DNA from: Thalassobaculum sp. OXR-137
GTDB taxonomy: Bacteria; Pseudomonadota; Alphaproteobacteria; Thalassobaculales; Thalassobaculaceae
NCBI RefSeq assembly: GCF_034377285.1
Contig: NZ_CP139715.1
Coordinates: 2,030,001 to 2,094,000 of the forward strand
DNA: 64,000 nt
Direction: 5' to 3'
Part shown: positions 23,937 to 33,964 of the stretch, in pieces
How the letters are laid out: each line of letters begins with the position of its first letter
Numbering within the stretch: position 1 is the first letter of the stretch
The notes under the pieces: model-generated
Told to the model about the DNA's origin: nothing
The model's input: only the letters and a program-made list of their open reading frames with translations
Databases searched by the model: none
Program-made: the position numbers and the translations under genes

Positions 23937-26597
23937 TCAGCTGTTGCCGCCGCCGCGGACCTGGCGCAGGAAGTCCTCCACTTCGCGGTCGAGGACGCCG
24001 GAATCCTCCGCCAGCAGATTGGCCGAGGTCAGGACCTCCTCCGCCTGGTGGCCGGTGTCGTTGGCCACGGTGGAGACCATCTCGATGGTCCGGGTCACGT
24101 CGTCGGTGCCGGTCGCCGCTTCCTGGCTGGACCGGGCGATCTCCTGGGTGGAGGCGCCCTGCTCCTCGACCGCCCCGGCGATGGCGGTGACGTGGCCGTC
24201 GATCTCCCGGATCGCCTCGGACACCTCCCGGATCGCGGTGACCGCGGCGGCGACGCCGTCCTGCACCGACTTGATCTGGATGGTGATCTCCTCGGTCGCC
24301 TTTCCGGTCTGGCTGGCCAGCGACTTCACCTCCGACGCCACCACGGCGAAGCCCTTGCCGGCCTCGCCGGCCCGCGCCGCCTCGATGGTGGCGTTCAGGG
24401 CCAGAAGGTTGGTCTGCTCGGCGATGTCCTGGATCAGGGTGACGACGGTGCCGATGCGGTTGGTCGACTGTTCCAGCGTCTCCACCGTGCGATTGGTCGC
24501 ATCCGCCTGGTCCGCCGCCACCCGGGCACGGGCCGAGCTTTCGCTGACCTTGTTGGAGATCTCGACGATCGACGCCGAGAGCTCTTCCGCCGCCGCGGCG
24601 ACGGTCTGCACGTTGGACGAGGTCTGCTGGGCGGCCCCGACGCCGGCGGTCGAGCGCTCGCGCACATCGCCCGCGCCGGCCGCCATCTTCTTCGCCGTCT
24701 CGGCCATGCCGCGCGAGGCGGTGCCGAGGCGGTCGACGATGCCATTCACCCGGCTTTCGAAGGCGTCGGCCAGCTCCACGCGCTGACGCTGACGCTCCTC
24801 CGAAGCCCGGCGCTCCGACTCGATCTGGTCGGACCGCAGACGCTCCACTTCCTGGGCGCTGTCGCGGAACACCTGGACCGTGCCGGCCATGGTGCTGATC
24901 TCATCGGAGCCGGACGTGTCGACCTCGACGTTCAGGTCCCCGCCGGCCAGCCGGCGCATGACGTCCGCCAGGTTCGTCAGTCGAAGCACGACGCCCCGCC
25001 AGACGACCAGGAGACCGATCAGGATTGCCGCCAGGACGCTGGCCACGGCGAGGCCCAGGATCATCATCCGGCTTTCGTCGATGGTCTGCTTCGCGGCGTC
25101 TGCCGTGGCGTTGGCGCTTTGGGTGGCGGTCTCGACCATGTCGGCGACGGCGGTGCCGAAGGCGCCGGACACGTCGCGGGCGCGGGCCAGGGCGGAATCG
25201 GCGTCGGATTCGGCGGAGAGCACGGCCTTGCGCCGGTCGAACACGCCGCCCTCGCCGGAGCCGAGCTCCAGGATGTTGCCCAGGCTCGGGAGCAGGCTGG
25301 CCAGACGCGGGATCTCGGACACCTGCTTTTGGATGTCTTCCAGCATCGACATGGCCATGGAGAATTCGAGGCCGATGCTCTCCAGATGGCGCTCCGACTC
25401 GGCGCCGGCGGCGGCGTTCAGCGTGCCGATGATGAGGTTGGCGGTGGCCGCCGATTCCAGCATCAGCCGGAATTCACGGACGTCGTCCTGCACGAGGCCG
25501 CCGATGGTCTTGCGGGCGCCAATGGCCAGATCGCGGCCGGCGAAAGCCATGTTCCGCTGCGCTTCCGACACCAGCGGATTGACGGATTTCTCGAAGTCCG
25601 CGGCGATCTGCGGCAGCGCGGCGTCGAGTTCCTCGCGCTGGCGCTGGGTGGCGTCGAACTGCTCGGGCGTCAGCTCGACCCAGTTGATTTCCTTACGGCG
25701 GATCTCGAAGGCCGAATTCTCGCCGGTGCCCCGGCGGATCAGCTCCAGGGCGGCGTTGCGGAAGCGGTTGCCGTCCTCGGTATCGGGCGCGGTGGTGACC
25801 GAGTACTGCATCTCGGTCGCCATGTCCTTGAACGCGGCCTCTTCGCGGGCCAGCAGCTCAAGGTCCACCGTGCCGGCCACGCGCGCCAGCATGCCAAGCA
25901 TCTTCTGGCCGTTGCCGGCGAGCGTCAGGATGTCCTTCAACGCCGTCATATGGGTGCCGAGCAGTTCGCCCACCGTCGAGGTGGTCGCCTCGATCGCCTC
26001 TTCGCCGGTCTTCACCATGCGCTCGCTGGCATCGACGATCATCGGCTGGACGTCGTTCTGGAACTGGGTGTTGACCTCGGACACCGCCTGGATCGCCTGA
26101 CCAAGCTTGGCCTGTGCATCGACCCGCCGCGTGACCGCGGAATCCAGATCGGCCATGGCCTGGGACAGGGTGTCCGCCAGCTCCGTCAGCGTCGAGACGT
26201 CGGTTCCCGTCGCTTTCAGCTCCTGAAGACGCTCGGCCAGTTCGCCCTGCTTGGTGGCGAGTTCGTCGCGGATCGTCTGACGTTCGGCGCCCGACTTCGC
26301 GGAGACCAGGCTTGGGGCGGCGGCGGCGACTGCCGAGCTGTTCGCGGCAAGCTGCAGGCTGCTGGTCACCGCCGGCATCGCGTCGTCGGTCACGGTGGTC
26401 AGCGTGTCCTCGACGTTCGAGAAGGCGAACCACGCCACGCCGGCGGTCAGAACGGTAAGCATCGTTGTCGCGGCGAATGCTGTCCCCAACCGGCCGGCAA
26501 TGCCGAAGCCTCCGGTCTTGCCGGTCGCGGTCGACAGCGACTCCCCGGACCCGGAGGAATCTTCACTGCCGAGCTGTGCCGTTCGCGTAACGGACAT
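23937..26597 (-). CDS. methyl-accepting chemotaxis protein, large sensor domain
   Basis: An 886-residue transmembrane chemoreceptor. Membrane segment one is at residues about 37-60 and segment two at 511-533. The roughly 450 residues between are helical, Ala/Thr/Glu-rich and form a long periplasmic helical-bundle sensor of unknown ligand. A HAMP linker (about 534-585, with M-R-R-L-A-G-G-D-L and T-V-Q-V-F-R-D-S) leads to the signalling domain. That domain has the CheA/CheW-binding hairpin [21 protein letters not shown]. The ATG at 26597 has AGGAG seven bases upstream. No che genes are nearby, so it is an orphan receptor gene. Confidence 0.94.
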   Translation of the reverse strand: MSVTRTAQLGSEDSSGSGESLSTATGKTGGFGIAGRLGTAFAATTMLTVLTAGVAWFAFSNVEDTLTTVTDDAMPAVTSSLQLAANSSAVAAAAPSLVSAKSGAERQTIRDELATKQGELAERLQELKATGTDVSTLTELADTLSQAMADLDSAVTRRVDAQAKLGQAIQAVSEVNTQFQNDVQPMIVDASERMVKTGEEAIEATTSTVGELLGTHMTALKDILTLAGNGQKMLGMLARVAGTVDLELLAREEAAFKDMATEMQYSVTTAPDTEDGNRFRNAALELIRRGTGENSAFEIRRKEINWVELTPEQFDATQRQREELDAALPQIAADFEKSVNPLVSEAQRNMAFAGRDLAIGARKTIGGLVQDDVREFRLMLESAATANLIIGTLNAAAGAESERHLESIGLEFSMAMSMLEDIQKQVSEIPRLASLLPSLGNILELGSGEGGVFDRRKAVLSAESDADSALARARDVSGAFGTAVADMVETATQSANATADAAKQTIDESRMMILGLAVASVLAAILIGLLVVWRGVVLRLTNLADVMRRLAGGDLNVEVDTSGSDEISTMAGTVQVFRDSAQEVERLRSDQIESERRASEERQRQRVELADAFESRVNGIVDRLGTASRGMAETAKKMAAGAGDVRERSTAGVGAAQQTSSNVQTVAAAAEELSASIVEISNKVSESSARARVAADQADATNRTVETLEQSTNRIGTVVTLIQDIAEQTNLLALNATIEAARAGEAGKGFAVVASEVKSLASQTGKATEEITIQIKSVQDGVAAAVTAIREVSEAIREIDGHVTAIAGAVEEQGASTQEIARSSQEAATGTDDVTRTIEMVSTVANDTGHQAEEVLTSANLLAEDSGVLDREVEDFLRQVRGGGNS

Positions 26598-26686
26598 AAA
26601 TCAACTCCTGATGGGGTCAAAACACCGATAGACCGTAGATGTGAAGGGTTAATAAAGGATTACGGGGCGGCAAGGGGAGTGCAATA

Positions 26687-27256
26687 ATGAATGGTATTTT
26701 AGTGAAATGTAGTTTGGTCGCCGCTGTGGTGGCGATGCTTCTCGCTTCCGGCGTCCCTTCTCAGGCAGATCAGACCGATCCGAGACTGGACGCCTTGTTC
26801 GAGAAGCTTCGGATTTCCGAGGTTTTCTCTATCGCCCATGCAACGGAACAGCAGATCTGGATCATCTGGCATCAGCCGCCGGACATCCCCGAAGTCGCGG
26901 AAATCATGGAAGACGGCCTACAGGCAATGCGCGAATCTCGCCTCGCAGACGCTTTGACGGCGTTCGACGAGGCCGTCAGACGCGCACCGGACTTCGCCGA
27001 GGCCTGGAACAAGCGGGCGACGATCTACTACCTGATGGGCGACTACGCGGCGTCGATCGCCGATGTGCGGCAGACGCTGGTCCTCGAGCCGCGACATTTC
27101 GGCGCACTGTCCGGCCTCGGCCTGATCAACCTCAAACTCGACCGCAAAAGCGACGCCCTCGCCGCGTTCGAGGCGGCGCTCGAGCTGCACCCGTTCCTGC
27201 CGGTCCGCCATGAGATCGAGGCCCTGCGCGAGGCGGTGGCTGGCGAGAAGATCTGA
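26687..27256 (+). CDS. secreted TPR-repeat protein
   Basis: A 189-residue protein with an N-terminal signal peptide (hydrophobic residues about 8-24, cleavage likely after S-Q-A) and about three tetratricopeptide repeats between 75 and 180. The second repeat is typical: A-E-A-W-N-K-R-A-T-I-Y-Y-L-M-G-D-Y, then D-V-R-Q-T-L-V-L-E-P. It is likely periplasmic and a protein-binding scaffold; the partner is unknown. It is divergent from the chemoreceptor with an 89-bp gap, and GGGGAG precedes the ATG. Confidence 0.85.
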   Translation: MNGILVKCSLVAAVVAMLLASGVPSQADQTDPRLDALFEKLRISEVFSIAHATEQQIWIIWHQPPDIPEVAEIMEDGLQAMRESRLADALTAFDEAVRRAPDFAEAWNKRATIYYLMGDYAASIADVRQTLVLEPRHFGALSGLGLINLKLDRKSDALAAFEAALELHPFLPVRHEIEALREAVAGEKI

Positions 27257-27263
27257 CCGGGTT

Positions 27264-28367
27264 TTAGGAGCACATCCGTTTGAGCGCGGCGAGCTGCGCG
27301 GAGTCGATGCCGGGCTGGGTGCCGGTCTCGGCCGCGGCGAACAGGGCGGCGCGATCGGCCGATCCGGGGTGGCTCTGGACCAGGGTCAGCAGCGAGCCGA
27401 GCGTGCCGCCGATCTCGTCGTCCTGCAGCCGTTCGAAGAACGCCCGGCCGCCGTCGGAGGAGATATCGTTGTCCCGGAGCAGCGCCAGTGCCGTGTGGTC
27501 GGCGCGCTCCTCCTGGTCGCGGGTGTAGTTCGCGTCCAGCACCGCGCCGGTCAGCGTGGACGCGACGGAGCCGCCGGCCTCCTGGCCGAACAGCAGGGCG
27601 AGGACGAGGCTCACGCCCTCCCGCCGGATCCAGGCCGTCATCGGGTCGCGATGGACCACATGGGCGATCTCATGGGCCAGGACGGCGGCCAGTTCCGAGC
27701 CCTCCCGGCTTTCCTTGATCAACCCGCTGGTCAGGACGATCCGGCCGCCAGGCAGGGCGAAGGCGTTGACCAGATCCCAGTTGAGCACGGTGATTTGGGG
27801 CGGCGGAATGTCGGCAGCCCCCGCCAGCCGTCCGGCCAAGGCCTGCAGGGCGGTGTAGCCGTCCGGGCCGGTGCATCGCTTATGGGCGGCGGTGAGGGAC
27901 CGTATCGCGTTGTCCGCCGAGGTCGAGCCCGTGTCCGGAGGCAGCAGACGGGCCGCCATCCCGCTCAGCGGCGCCAGCGCCAGCAGGACCAGGACGAGGG
28001 CGATGGCGGTGGCGCCGATCGCCATGGCCGCGGTCGGGCGTCGTTTCAGCCCCAGAACCTGCGTGCCCGCCTGTCGCGCATCGCCGGTGGCGCGGGACCG
28101 GATCGCCGCCGCCAGGGCGGGATCGTCGGGCACCAGACGGGCGTCCTCGGCGTCCAGGAGCGAAAACACGGCGTCCTCTCCCGCCGATTCCGGGCGGTAG
28201 ATCCGCTCCCACCGCCACAGCAGCGGGCATTGCGGCTGCGCGGCGCGCTCGTCGGTCGGCAGCAGGCGCAGGCCGGATCGGTCCGGGACGATCGCCACCC
28301 GATGGTCGGCGCCGGTGACGCCGTCCAGCAGGTGGGCGTTGCCGCGCGGGCCCGTCGACCCCGCCAT
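27264..28367 (-). CDS. M48 family metalloprotease, membrane-anchored
   Basis: A 367-residue protein. An N-terminal cytosolic region (1-110) leads into one membrane segment (about 113-135) and then a peptidase M48 domain with the zinc motif H232-E233-I-A-H236. The third ligand is likely in Q-E-E-R-A-D-H-T-A-L near residue 289. The predicted active site is periplasmic, as in BepA-like or YggG-like proteases. The start lies one base after the stop of the upstream YjgN-type gene, so the two are translated together; this pairing recurs in proteobacteria and suggests quality control of that membrane protein or the envelope. Confidence 0.9.
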   Translation of the reverse strand: MAGSTGPRGNAHLLDGVTGADHRVAIVPDRSGLRLLPTDERAAQPQCPLLWRWERIYRPESAGEDAVFSLLDAEDARLVPDDPALAAAIRSRATGDARQAGTQVLGLKRRPTAAMAIGATAIALVLVLLALAPLSGMAARLLPPDTGSTSADNAIRSLTAAHKRCTGPDGYTALQALAGRLAGAADIPPPQITVLNWDLVNAFALPGGRIVLTSGLIKESREGSELAAVLAHEIAHVVHRDPMTAWIRREGVSLVLALLFGQEAGGSVASTLTGAVLDANYTRDQEERADHTALALLRDNDISSDGGRAFFERLQDDEIGGTLGSLLTLVQSHPGSADRAALFAAAETGTQPGIDSAQLAALKRMCS

Positions 28368-28368
28368 G

Positions 28369-29490
28369 TCAGGCGATGTCGAAGTCACCGGCCAGCCCCT
28401 CTCCGCCGAATGCATTGTCGTCCGCCTCGACCTGGCGCAGTCCCGCCGGATCCGGCACACCGGTCATCGTCACGTTGGCGGCAAGGTAGCGGATCTTGCG
28501 CTCCCAGGTGATCGGGGCGAGCAGGCCGATCGAAAAGATCAGGATCAGCCAGTTGCCGAGGGTAAGCCATGTGTAGCCCAGTGCTGTTCCGTGGAACGTC
28601 GCGCGCACCGGGCCGACATTCGATACCGTGCAGATCCAGCGCCAGAAGGCGACCCGGTAGACGCACATCAGATAGATCCCGAACACGACGACCGCGAAGA
28701 CGAACGTCATCCCGGTCAGGACGATCTCGGCCTCCGCCATCTGCGCCGAGGCGGTCGACAGGCCGATGGTTGCCGTCTTGAAGAAGAAATAGGCCACCGC
28801 ACCCACGCCCACGAGCCCGTACACCAGCCAGATCCCCAACCAGAGTCCGAGCAGCCGGTAGATGCCGCCGATATAGCGGCCATGCAGGCCGCCGACATTC
28901 AGGGCATTGATCACCATCCGGGCACGGTACAGATCGACGATCGGCTTCAGCAGCCAGCCCGAGAGGACGACCATCAGCGCCGACGCGACGGCGACCTGCA
29001 GGTATTTCGTGGCCTCCAGTTCGATCCGGCCTCGGATTCCGCGCCAGCGGGTGCGCGAGATCCGGTAGCGCCAGCTCAGGAACCGGCCCATCTCCCACAG
29101 ACCGAAGACGACGACCGCATAGATGAAATCCACGGTCTCGATCGTATTCAGGTCGGCGCCCTGTCCGCTGCGCTCCAGAATCAGCTCGACCAGCGTGTAG
29201 ATGATGCCCAGCGGCAGCAGGATGATCAGGAACACCCGCACGAAGCCGAGAAAGATCTCCAGCCCGTTGCCGGTATACTCCAGCGGCTGGCCGTCGAACC
29301 GGATCCGCCGCCAGAGGATCTGCCGCATGAGGGTGATCGCCCAGAACCGGTAGATGCCGAGCGTCAGAATCATCAGGCCGACATTGAGGAGATGGCGGCG
29401 CACCAGGCGCCACGTACCGCCCTCGGTATAGGTGATCCGCGACACGGCGGGCGTCTGGGTCGCCATAGAGGCGTCGTCGGCATGGGACAT
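28369..29490 (-). CDS. YjgN family (DUF898) membrane protein
   Basis: A 373-residue inner-membrane protein with about eight hydrophobic segments and the DUF898 pattern: T-L-G-I-Y-R-F-W-A-I-T after the first segment, R-R-I-R-F-D-G-Q-P-L-E-Y-T-G, and repeated Y-R-x-x-R-T-R-W-R-G-I-R. The repeat of these motifs suggests an internal duplication typical of the family. The function is unknown. The start ATG 29490 (MSHADDAS) is chosen by homology to the usual short hydrophilic N-terminus; ATG 29466 is an alternative. It is co-translated with the M48 protease. Confidence 0.87.
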   Translation of the reverse strand: MSHADDASMATQTPAVSRITYTEGGTWRLVRRHLLNVGLMILTLGIYRFWAITLMRQILWRRIRFDGQPLEYTGNGLEIFLGFVRVFLIILLPLGIIYTLVELILERSGQGADLNTIETVDFIYAVVVFGLWEMGRFLSWRYRISRTRWRGIRGRIELEATKYLQVAVASALMVVLSGWLLKPIVDLYRARMVINALNVGGLHGRYIGGIYRLLGLWLGIWLVYGLVGVGAVAYFFFKTATIGLSTASAQMAEAEIVLTGMTFVFAVVVFGIYLMCVYRVAFWRWICTVSNVGPVRATFHGTALGYTWLTLGNWLILIFSIGLLAPITWERKIRYLAANVTMTGVPDPAGLRQVEADDNAFGGEGLAGDFDIA

Positions 29491-29675
29491 GGGCAGAAGG
29501 ATTCCTGTTCGGCGGTCTGCGTGTCGGTGTGACTCTCCCGCTGGGACTATCGCAGTCGACGCCCGGTGTCTCCAGGGTGGGATTTGCCACAGGGGAACGG
29601 CTGCCCGTCCCGGTTCGACGGTTGCCGCCCGGCGCGGCGCGGCTATGCTGGCGCCGGTCACGAATGGAGGCAGGC

Positions 29676-31013
29676 ATGGCGCGATACGATCTGGTGGTGC
29701 GGGGCGGCGAGGTGTTCACCCCGTCGGGAGTTGAACGGGTGGATCTCGGGGTTACCGGCGGAAAGATCACCGCCATCGGCGACCTGGCGACGGCCGAGGC
29801 CGGCGAGGTGGTCGATGCTGCCGGTCTGACCGTGCTGCCCGGCGTGATCGACACCCAGGTGCATTTCCGCGAGCCCGGCCTGGAACATAAGGAAGACATC
29901 CACCACGGCACCCGCGCCGCCGCCAAGGGCGGGGTGACGTCAATCTTCGAGATGCCGAACACCTCGCCGCTGACCCTCACCGAGGTCGAGCTGAACGACA
30001 AGCTCGCCCGGTCCAAGGGGCGCGCCTGGTGCGACCACGCCTATTTCGTCGGGGCGGCGGAGGAGAACGTCCACCTGCTGGAAGAGCTGGAACTGGCCCC
30101 CGGCTGCGCCGGGGTGAAAGTGTTCATGGGCTCGTCCACCGGCTCGCTGCTGGTGGAGAAGGACGAGCTGCTGGCCAAGGTCCTGGCCGCCGGCCGCCGC
30201 CGGGTCGCCGTCCATGCCGAGGACGAGGACATGCTGCGCGAGCGCCAGCATATCGCCAAGGAGGAGGGCCACCCGCGCGCCCATCCGGTCTGGCGCTCGC
30301 CGGAATGCGCCCTGAAGGCGACCCAGCGGATCGTCCGCCTGGGCCGCGCCGCCGGTCGCCCGGTCCATGTGCTGCACATCACCTCCGCCGAGGAGATGGC
30401 GTTCCTGGCCGAGAACAAGGACGTCGCCACCGTCGAGACGACCCTGAACCACCTGACCATGGCGGCGCCCGAGTGTTACGAGCGGCTCGGCTCGCTGGCG
30501 CAGATGAACCCGCCGGTGCGCGAACAGCACCACCAGGACGCCCTGTGGCGGGCGATCGCCGACGGCACCGTGGACGTGATCGGCTCCGACCATGCGCCGC
30601 ATACGCTGGAGGAGAAGCAGCGTCCCTATCCCTCGAGCCCGTCCGGCATGCCCGGCGTGCAGACCCTGCTGCCGCTGCTGCTCGACCACATGAACGCCGG
30701 CCGCCTGACCCTGGCCCGGCTGGTCGACCTGACCTCGGCCGGCCCGCACCGGATCTACGGCATCGCCGGCAAGGGCCGCATCGCCAAGGGCTGGGACGCC
30801 GACCTGACCCTGGTCGATCTGAAGGCCAAGCGCGAGATCACCAACAAGTGGATCGCCAGCAAGTGCGGCTGGACCCCGTTCGACGGCAAGACCGTCACCG
30901 GCTGGCCGATCGCCACCCTGGTGCGCGGCAATGTGGTCATGCGCGACGACGACCTGATCGGCGAGGCGGTCGGCGAGCCGGTGCGCTTCTGGTCGAGCCT
31001 GCAGCGGGGATGA
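29676..31013 (+). CDS. dihydroorotase-like amidohydrolase
   Basis: A 445-residue cyclic amidohydrolase of the dihydroorotase/allantoinase group, by annotation a pyrimidine-synthesis enzyme closing carbamoyl-aspartate. It has K-V-F-M-G-S-S-T-G with the lysine expected to be carbamylated, metal histidines in V-A-V-H-A-E-D and V-L-H-I-T-S-A-E, and the catalytic S-D-H-A-P-H. The first metal motif reads D59-T-Q61-V-H63-F-R65, where dihydroorotases usually have D-x-H-x-H-x-R, so one ligand His is Gln. That may shift substrate or metal content. GGAGG precedes the ATG at 29676. The GFA-family gene overlaps its stop. Confidence 0.88.
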   Translation: MARYDLVVRGGEVFTPSGVERVDLGVTGGKITAIGDLATAEAGEVVDAAGLTVLPGVIDTQVHFREPGLEHKEDIHHGTRAAAKGGVTSIFEMPNTSPLTLTEVELNDKLARSKGRAWCDHAYFVGAAEENVHLLEELELAPGCAGVKVFMGSSTGSLLVEKDELLAKVLAAGRRRVAVHAEDEDMLRERQHIAKEEGHPRAHPVWRSPECALKATQRIVRLGRAAGRPVHVLHITSAEEMAFLAENKDVATVETTLNHLTMAAPECYERLGSLAQMNPPVREQHHQDALWRAIADGTVDVIGSDHAPHTLEEKQRPYPSSPSGMPGVQTLLPLLLDHMNAGRLTLARLVDLTSAGPHRIYGIAGKGRIAKGWDADLTLVDLKAKREITNKWIASKCGWTPFDGKTVTGWPIATLVRGNVVMRDDDLIGEAVGEPVRFWSSLQRG

Positions 31014-31495
31014 GCATGACCGACGAAACTTTCGCCGAGGGCGGTTGCACCTGCCGGTCGGTGCGCTACCGGCTCAAGCGCAAGCCGATGTTCGTGCATT
31101 GCTGCCACTGCACCTGGTGCCAGCGCGACAGTGGTACCGCCTTCGCCTTGAATGCGCTGATCGAGGCGGCGGAGGTGGAACTGCTGTCCGGGACCCTGGA
31201 GGCGGTCGATACGCCGACCGAGAGCGGGAAGGGCCAGCTCTTCATGCGCTGCCCGACCTGCCGGGCGACCATGTACAGCCACTATGCCGGGGCGGGCCCC
31301 AAAGTGGCCTTCGTGCGGGTGGGGACCCTGGACGAGCCGGCGAAGTGCCCGCCTGACATCCACATCTTCACCCGCTCCAAGCTGCCCTGGGTGCGGCTAC
31401 CGGACGGCGCGCTGGCGATGGAGGAGTTCTACTCCTACCGGGAGCACTGGCCGGAGGAGAGCTTCGCCCGGTTGAAGGCGACCCGTCAGGGATAG
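31010..31495 (+). CDS. GFA family protein (glutathione-dependent formaldehyde-activating enzyme-like)
   Basis: A 161-residue zinc protein of the Gfa/CENP-V superfamily. The zinc ligands are visible as C-T-C near the N-terminus, C-C-H-C-T-W-C in the middle and C-P-T-C later, with D-S-G-T-A-F-A following the second cluster. Most members have no proven activity; real Gfa was proposed to couple glutathione and formaldehyde. The start ATG 31010 overlaps the upstream stop as ATGA, so expression depends on the dihydroorotase-like gene. A second ATG lies at 31016. Confidence 0.88.
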   Translation: MSMTDETFAEGGCTCRSVRYRLKRKPMFVHCCHCTWCQRDSGTAFALNALIEAAEVELLSGTLEAVDTPTESGKGQLFMRCPTCRATMYSHYAGAGPKVAFVRVGTLDEPAKCPPDIHIFTRSKLPWVRLPDGALAMEEFYSYREHWPEESFARLKATRQG

Positions 31496-31501
31496 GCCTC
31501 G

Positions 31502-31675
31502 CTACTTCTTCGGGCCGGCCGATTTCTTCGGCTTGTCGTCTTCCGGCATGAGGATCCGTTCGGCCGCGCCGTCCAGATCCTCGAACTGCCCCGACCGCAG
31601 CGCCCAGAGAAAGGCGACGAGGCCGATGAGGCCGAGCGCCAGGGCGGCGGGGATCAGGATCGACAGGATGGTCAT
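31502..31675 (-). CDS. ccoS: cbb3 oxidase maturation protein CcoS
   Basis: A 57-residue membrane protein with one N-terminal hydrophobic helix (about residues 3-25) and the family signature L-W-A-L-R-S-G-Q-F-E-D-L-D-G-A-A-E-R-I-L, ending in a lysine-rich tail. CcoS is needed to insert haem and copper into CcoN. Its ATG overlaps the fixI stop (ATGA), and it is the last gene of the cco/fix run. Confidence 0.93.
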   Translation of the reverse strand: MTILSILIPAALALGLIGLVAFLWALRSGQFEDLDGAAERILMPEDDKPKKSAGPKK

Positions 31676-33963
31676 GCGCGTGCTCCCATCGCCGGGGTGA
31701 GGGGAGTCCTGACATCGTCCCCGGCCACTGTCGACGCAACCCCCGACCGTCGGTCGGGCAGGGCGAGACGCAGGGCGTTGGCCACCACGACGATGGAAGA
31801 GGCCGACATGGCGATCGCCGCGAAGAGCGGGGTCGCGTAACCGGCGATGGCCAGCGGAATGGCGATGGCGTTGTAGACGATCGCCAGCCCGAAATTCTGC
31901 AGGATCAGCCGCCGCGCCTTTCGGGCGACGGCGATGGCGGTCGGGATCGCCCCCATATCCTCGCTCAGGAAGACGATGCCGGCGGCGGTGCGGCTGACAT
32001 CGGAGGCGGCACTCGGCGCCATGGAGACGTCGGCGGCGGCCAGGGCCGGGGCGTCGTTCAGCCCGTCGCCGATCATCAGCACCCGGTGGCCGTCGGCCTG
32101 CAGCGCCTGGATGGTCGCGATCTTGTCGGCCGGGGTGGCGCGGGCGGTCCAGGTCTCCAGGCCGAGCCGGGCGGCGGTCTCCGCCACCTTGCCGTCGCCG
32201 TCGCCCGACAGCAGGGCCGGAGTCAGGCCGAGCCGGATCAGGGTCGCGACCGCGCCGTCCGCACCCGGACGCGGCCGGTCGAGCAGGTCGAAGGCCGCCG
32301 TCAGGGTGCCGTCGCAGGACAGCACCGGGACGCCGCGGCGGTCGTGGGAAAGCTCGGCGAAGGACTCGGCGGAGAGCGCCCAGTCCGGCCGGCCCAGGCG
32401 CCAGGTCCGTCCGTCGATCACGCCCTCGATGCCGTGGCCCGCATGTTCGGCGACACGGTCCGGTGCGACCGGTGCCGTGGGGGCCGCCGCCGCGATCGCC
32501 TGGGCCACCGGGTGCCGGCTGTGCCGGGCCAGGGCGGCGGCGACCGTCAGGGTGCCGTCGGACAGGCGGTCCAGCGCCCGCGGATCGACCGTCGGGGTGG
32601 TCAGGGTGCCGGTCTTGTCCAGCACCACCCGGTCGATGGTAGCCAGGGTCTCCAGCGCGCCCCCGTCGCGCAGCAGGATGCGGTGCTTCAGCAGCCGTCC
32701 GGCGGCGACGACCTGCACGATCGGGGCGGCGAGACCCAGGGCGCAGGGGCAGGTGATGATCAGTACGGCGATGGCGGTGGTCAGGGCATGGTGCAGCCCG
32801 CCCCCGGCCGCCCACCAGCCGAGGAAGGTGGCCGCTGAGACGAGATGCACCGCCGGGGCGTAGATCGCGGCCATCCGGTCGGCCAGCAGGCTCAGCGCCG
32901 GGCGCGCCGTTTCCGCCGCTTCCAGCATGGAGCGCATCTCGCCGAGGAAGGAGGCATGTCCGATGCGGGTGGCGGTGAGGGTGAGCGGGCCCTCAATGAC
33001 CATGGCGCCCGCCACCACCGTGTCGCCCGCGGCCAGCGCGACCGCCTCGCTCTCGCCGGTGACGACGGAGAGGTCGACCCGGACCCCGTTGCCGGTCACG
33101 GTGCCGTCGACGGGCACCCGGTCCCCGGAGGCGACCAGGACCGTCGTGCCCGGCGTCACCTGGCCGACCGGTATCCAGGAGGTGGTTCCGTCGGCGGCGA
33201 CGACCACGGCGCCGCGCGGCGTGGTCCGGTCTAGGGTCTTCAGGGCCGCCCCGGCGCGCGAGCGCATCACATGGTCGAGGGTGCGGCCGATCAGCAGGAA
33301 GAACAGCAGGGTGACGGAGGCGTCGAAATAGGCATGGGCCCCGCCAGTCAGGGTCTCGTGCACCGACAATCCGACCGCCAGCAGGACCGCCAGGGAGATC
33401 GGCACGTCCATGTTCAGCCGGCCGGCCTTCAGGGCATGCAGGGCCGGGGCGAAGAACGGGCGCCCGGCAACGGCGACGGCGGGGATGGCGATGGCGGCGG
33501 AGATCCAGTGGAACAGATCCCGGGTCGCGTCATCGGCCCCCGACCAGATCGAGACCGACAGCAGCATCACGTTGCCGGCGGCGAAGCCGGCGACGGCGAG
33601 AGCGACGAAAAGCCGGCGCAGGATCGGGTCCGGTCCGCTCTCCGCCTCGTCCAGCAGCCCGGCGCGATAGCCGGCATGATCGAGCGCGGCGAAGACCGCC
33701 TCCGGATCGACGGCGTCGCGCGGCCATTTCACCGTGACGAACCGCCCCGCAAGGTTGACCCGGGCATCCGTCACCGCCTCGACCGCGCCGACCGCCTTCT
33801 CGATGGTCGAGATGCAGGCGGCGCAATGGGCGTCGGGCACGGCGAGGCGGGTGGCGACCAGCCCGTCGCCGATATCGTGGGACGCCTCGAGCAGCTCGCG
33901 CCGGTCAGGCCGCTGGGCCTGGCCCGGCACCGATAGCGAGGCGGAGGCGGCGCAGCAGGACAT
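31672..33963 (-). CDS. fixI: cation-translocating P-type ATPase FixI/CcoI
   Basis: A 763-residue heavy-metal P1B-ATPase that moves copper for assembly of the CcoN binuclear centre. The N-terminal HMA domain has C-A-A-C near residue 50. The transmembrane metal site is C-P-C-A-L-G, the phosphorylation motif is D-K-T-G-T-L-T, and the hinge is G-D-G-L-N-D-A-P-A-L. An extra Cys-rich start (M-S-C-C-A-A) is common in FixI. The ATG is one base after the fixH stop, and the end overlaps ccoS. Location next to ccoNOQP makes the assembly role firm. Confidence 0.95.
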   Translation of the reverse strand: MSCCAASASLSVPGQAQRPDRRELLEASHDIGDGLVATRLAVPDAHCAACISTIEKAVGAVEAVTDARVNLAGRFVTVKWPRDAVDPEAVFAALDHAGYRAGLLDEAESGPDPILRRLFVALAVAGFAAGNVMLLSVSIWSGADDATRDLFHWISAAIAIPAVAVAGRPFFAPALHALKAGRLNMDVPISLAVLLAVGLSVHETLTGGAHAYFDASVTLLFFLLIGRTLDHVMRSRAGAALKTLDRTTPRGAVVVAADGTTSWIPVGQVTPGTTVLVASGDRVPVDGTVTGNGVRVDLSVVTGESEAVALAAGDTVVAGAMVIEGPLTLTATRIGHASFLGEMRSMLEAAETARPALSLLADRMAAIYAPAVHLVSAATFLGWWAAGGGLHHALTTAIAVLIITCPCALGLAAPIVQVVAAGRLLKHRILLRDGGALETLATIDRVVLDKTGTLTTPTVDPRALDRLSDGTLTVAAALARHSRHPVAQAIAAAAPTAPVAPDRVAEHAGHGIEGVIDGRTWRLGRPDWALSAESFAELSHDRRGVPVLSCDGTLTAAFDLLDRPRPGADGAVATLIRLGLTPALLSGDGDGKVAETAARLGLETWTARATPADKIATIQALQADGHRVLMIGDGLNDAPALAAADVSMAPSAASDVSRTAAGIVFLSEDMGAIPTAIAVARKARRLILQNFGLAIVYNAIAIPLAIAGYATPLFAAIAMSASSIVVVANALRLALPDRRSGVASTVAGDDVRTPLTPAMGARA

Positions 33964-33964
33964 G

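Noticed and set aside
24048-26687. Long open frame opposite the chemoreceptor gene
   Set aside because: It is a low-complexity His/Gly/Arg-rich product with no domain; the minus-strand frame is a textbook chemoreceptor with terminator and ribosome-binding site.
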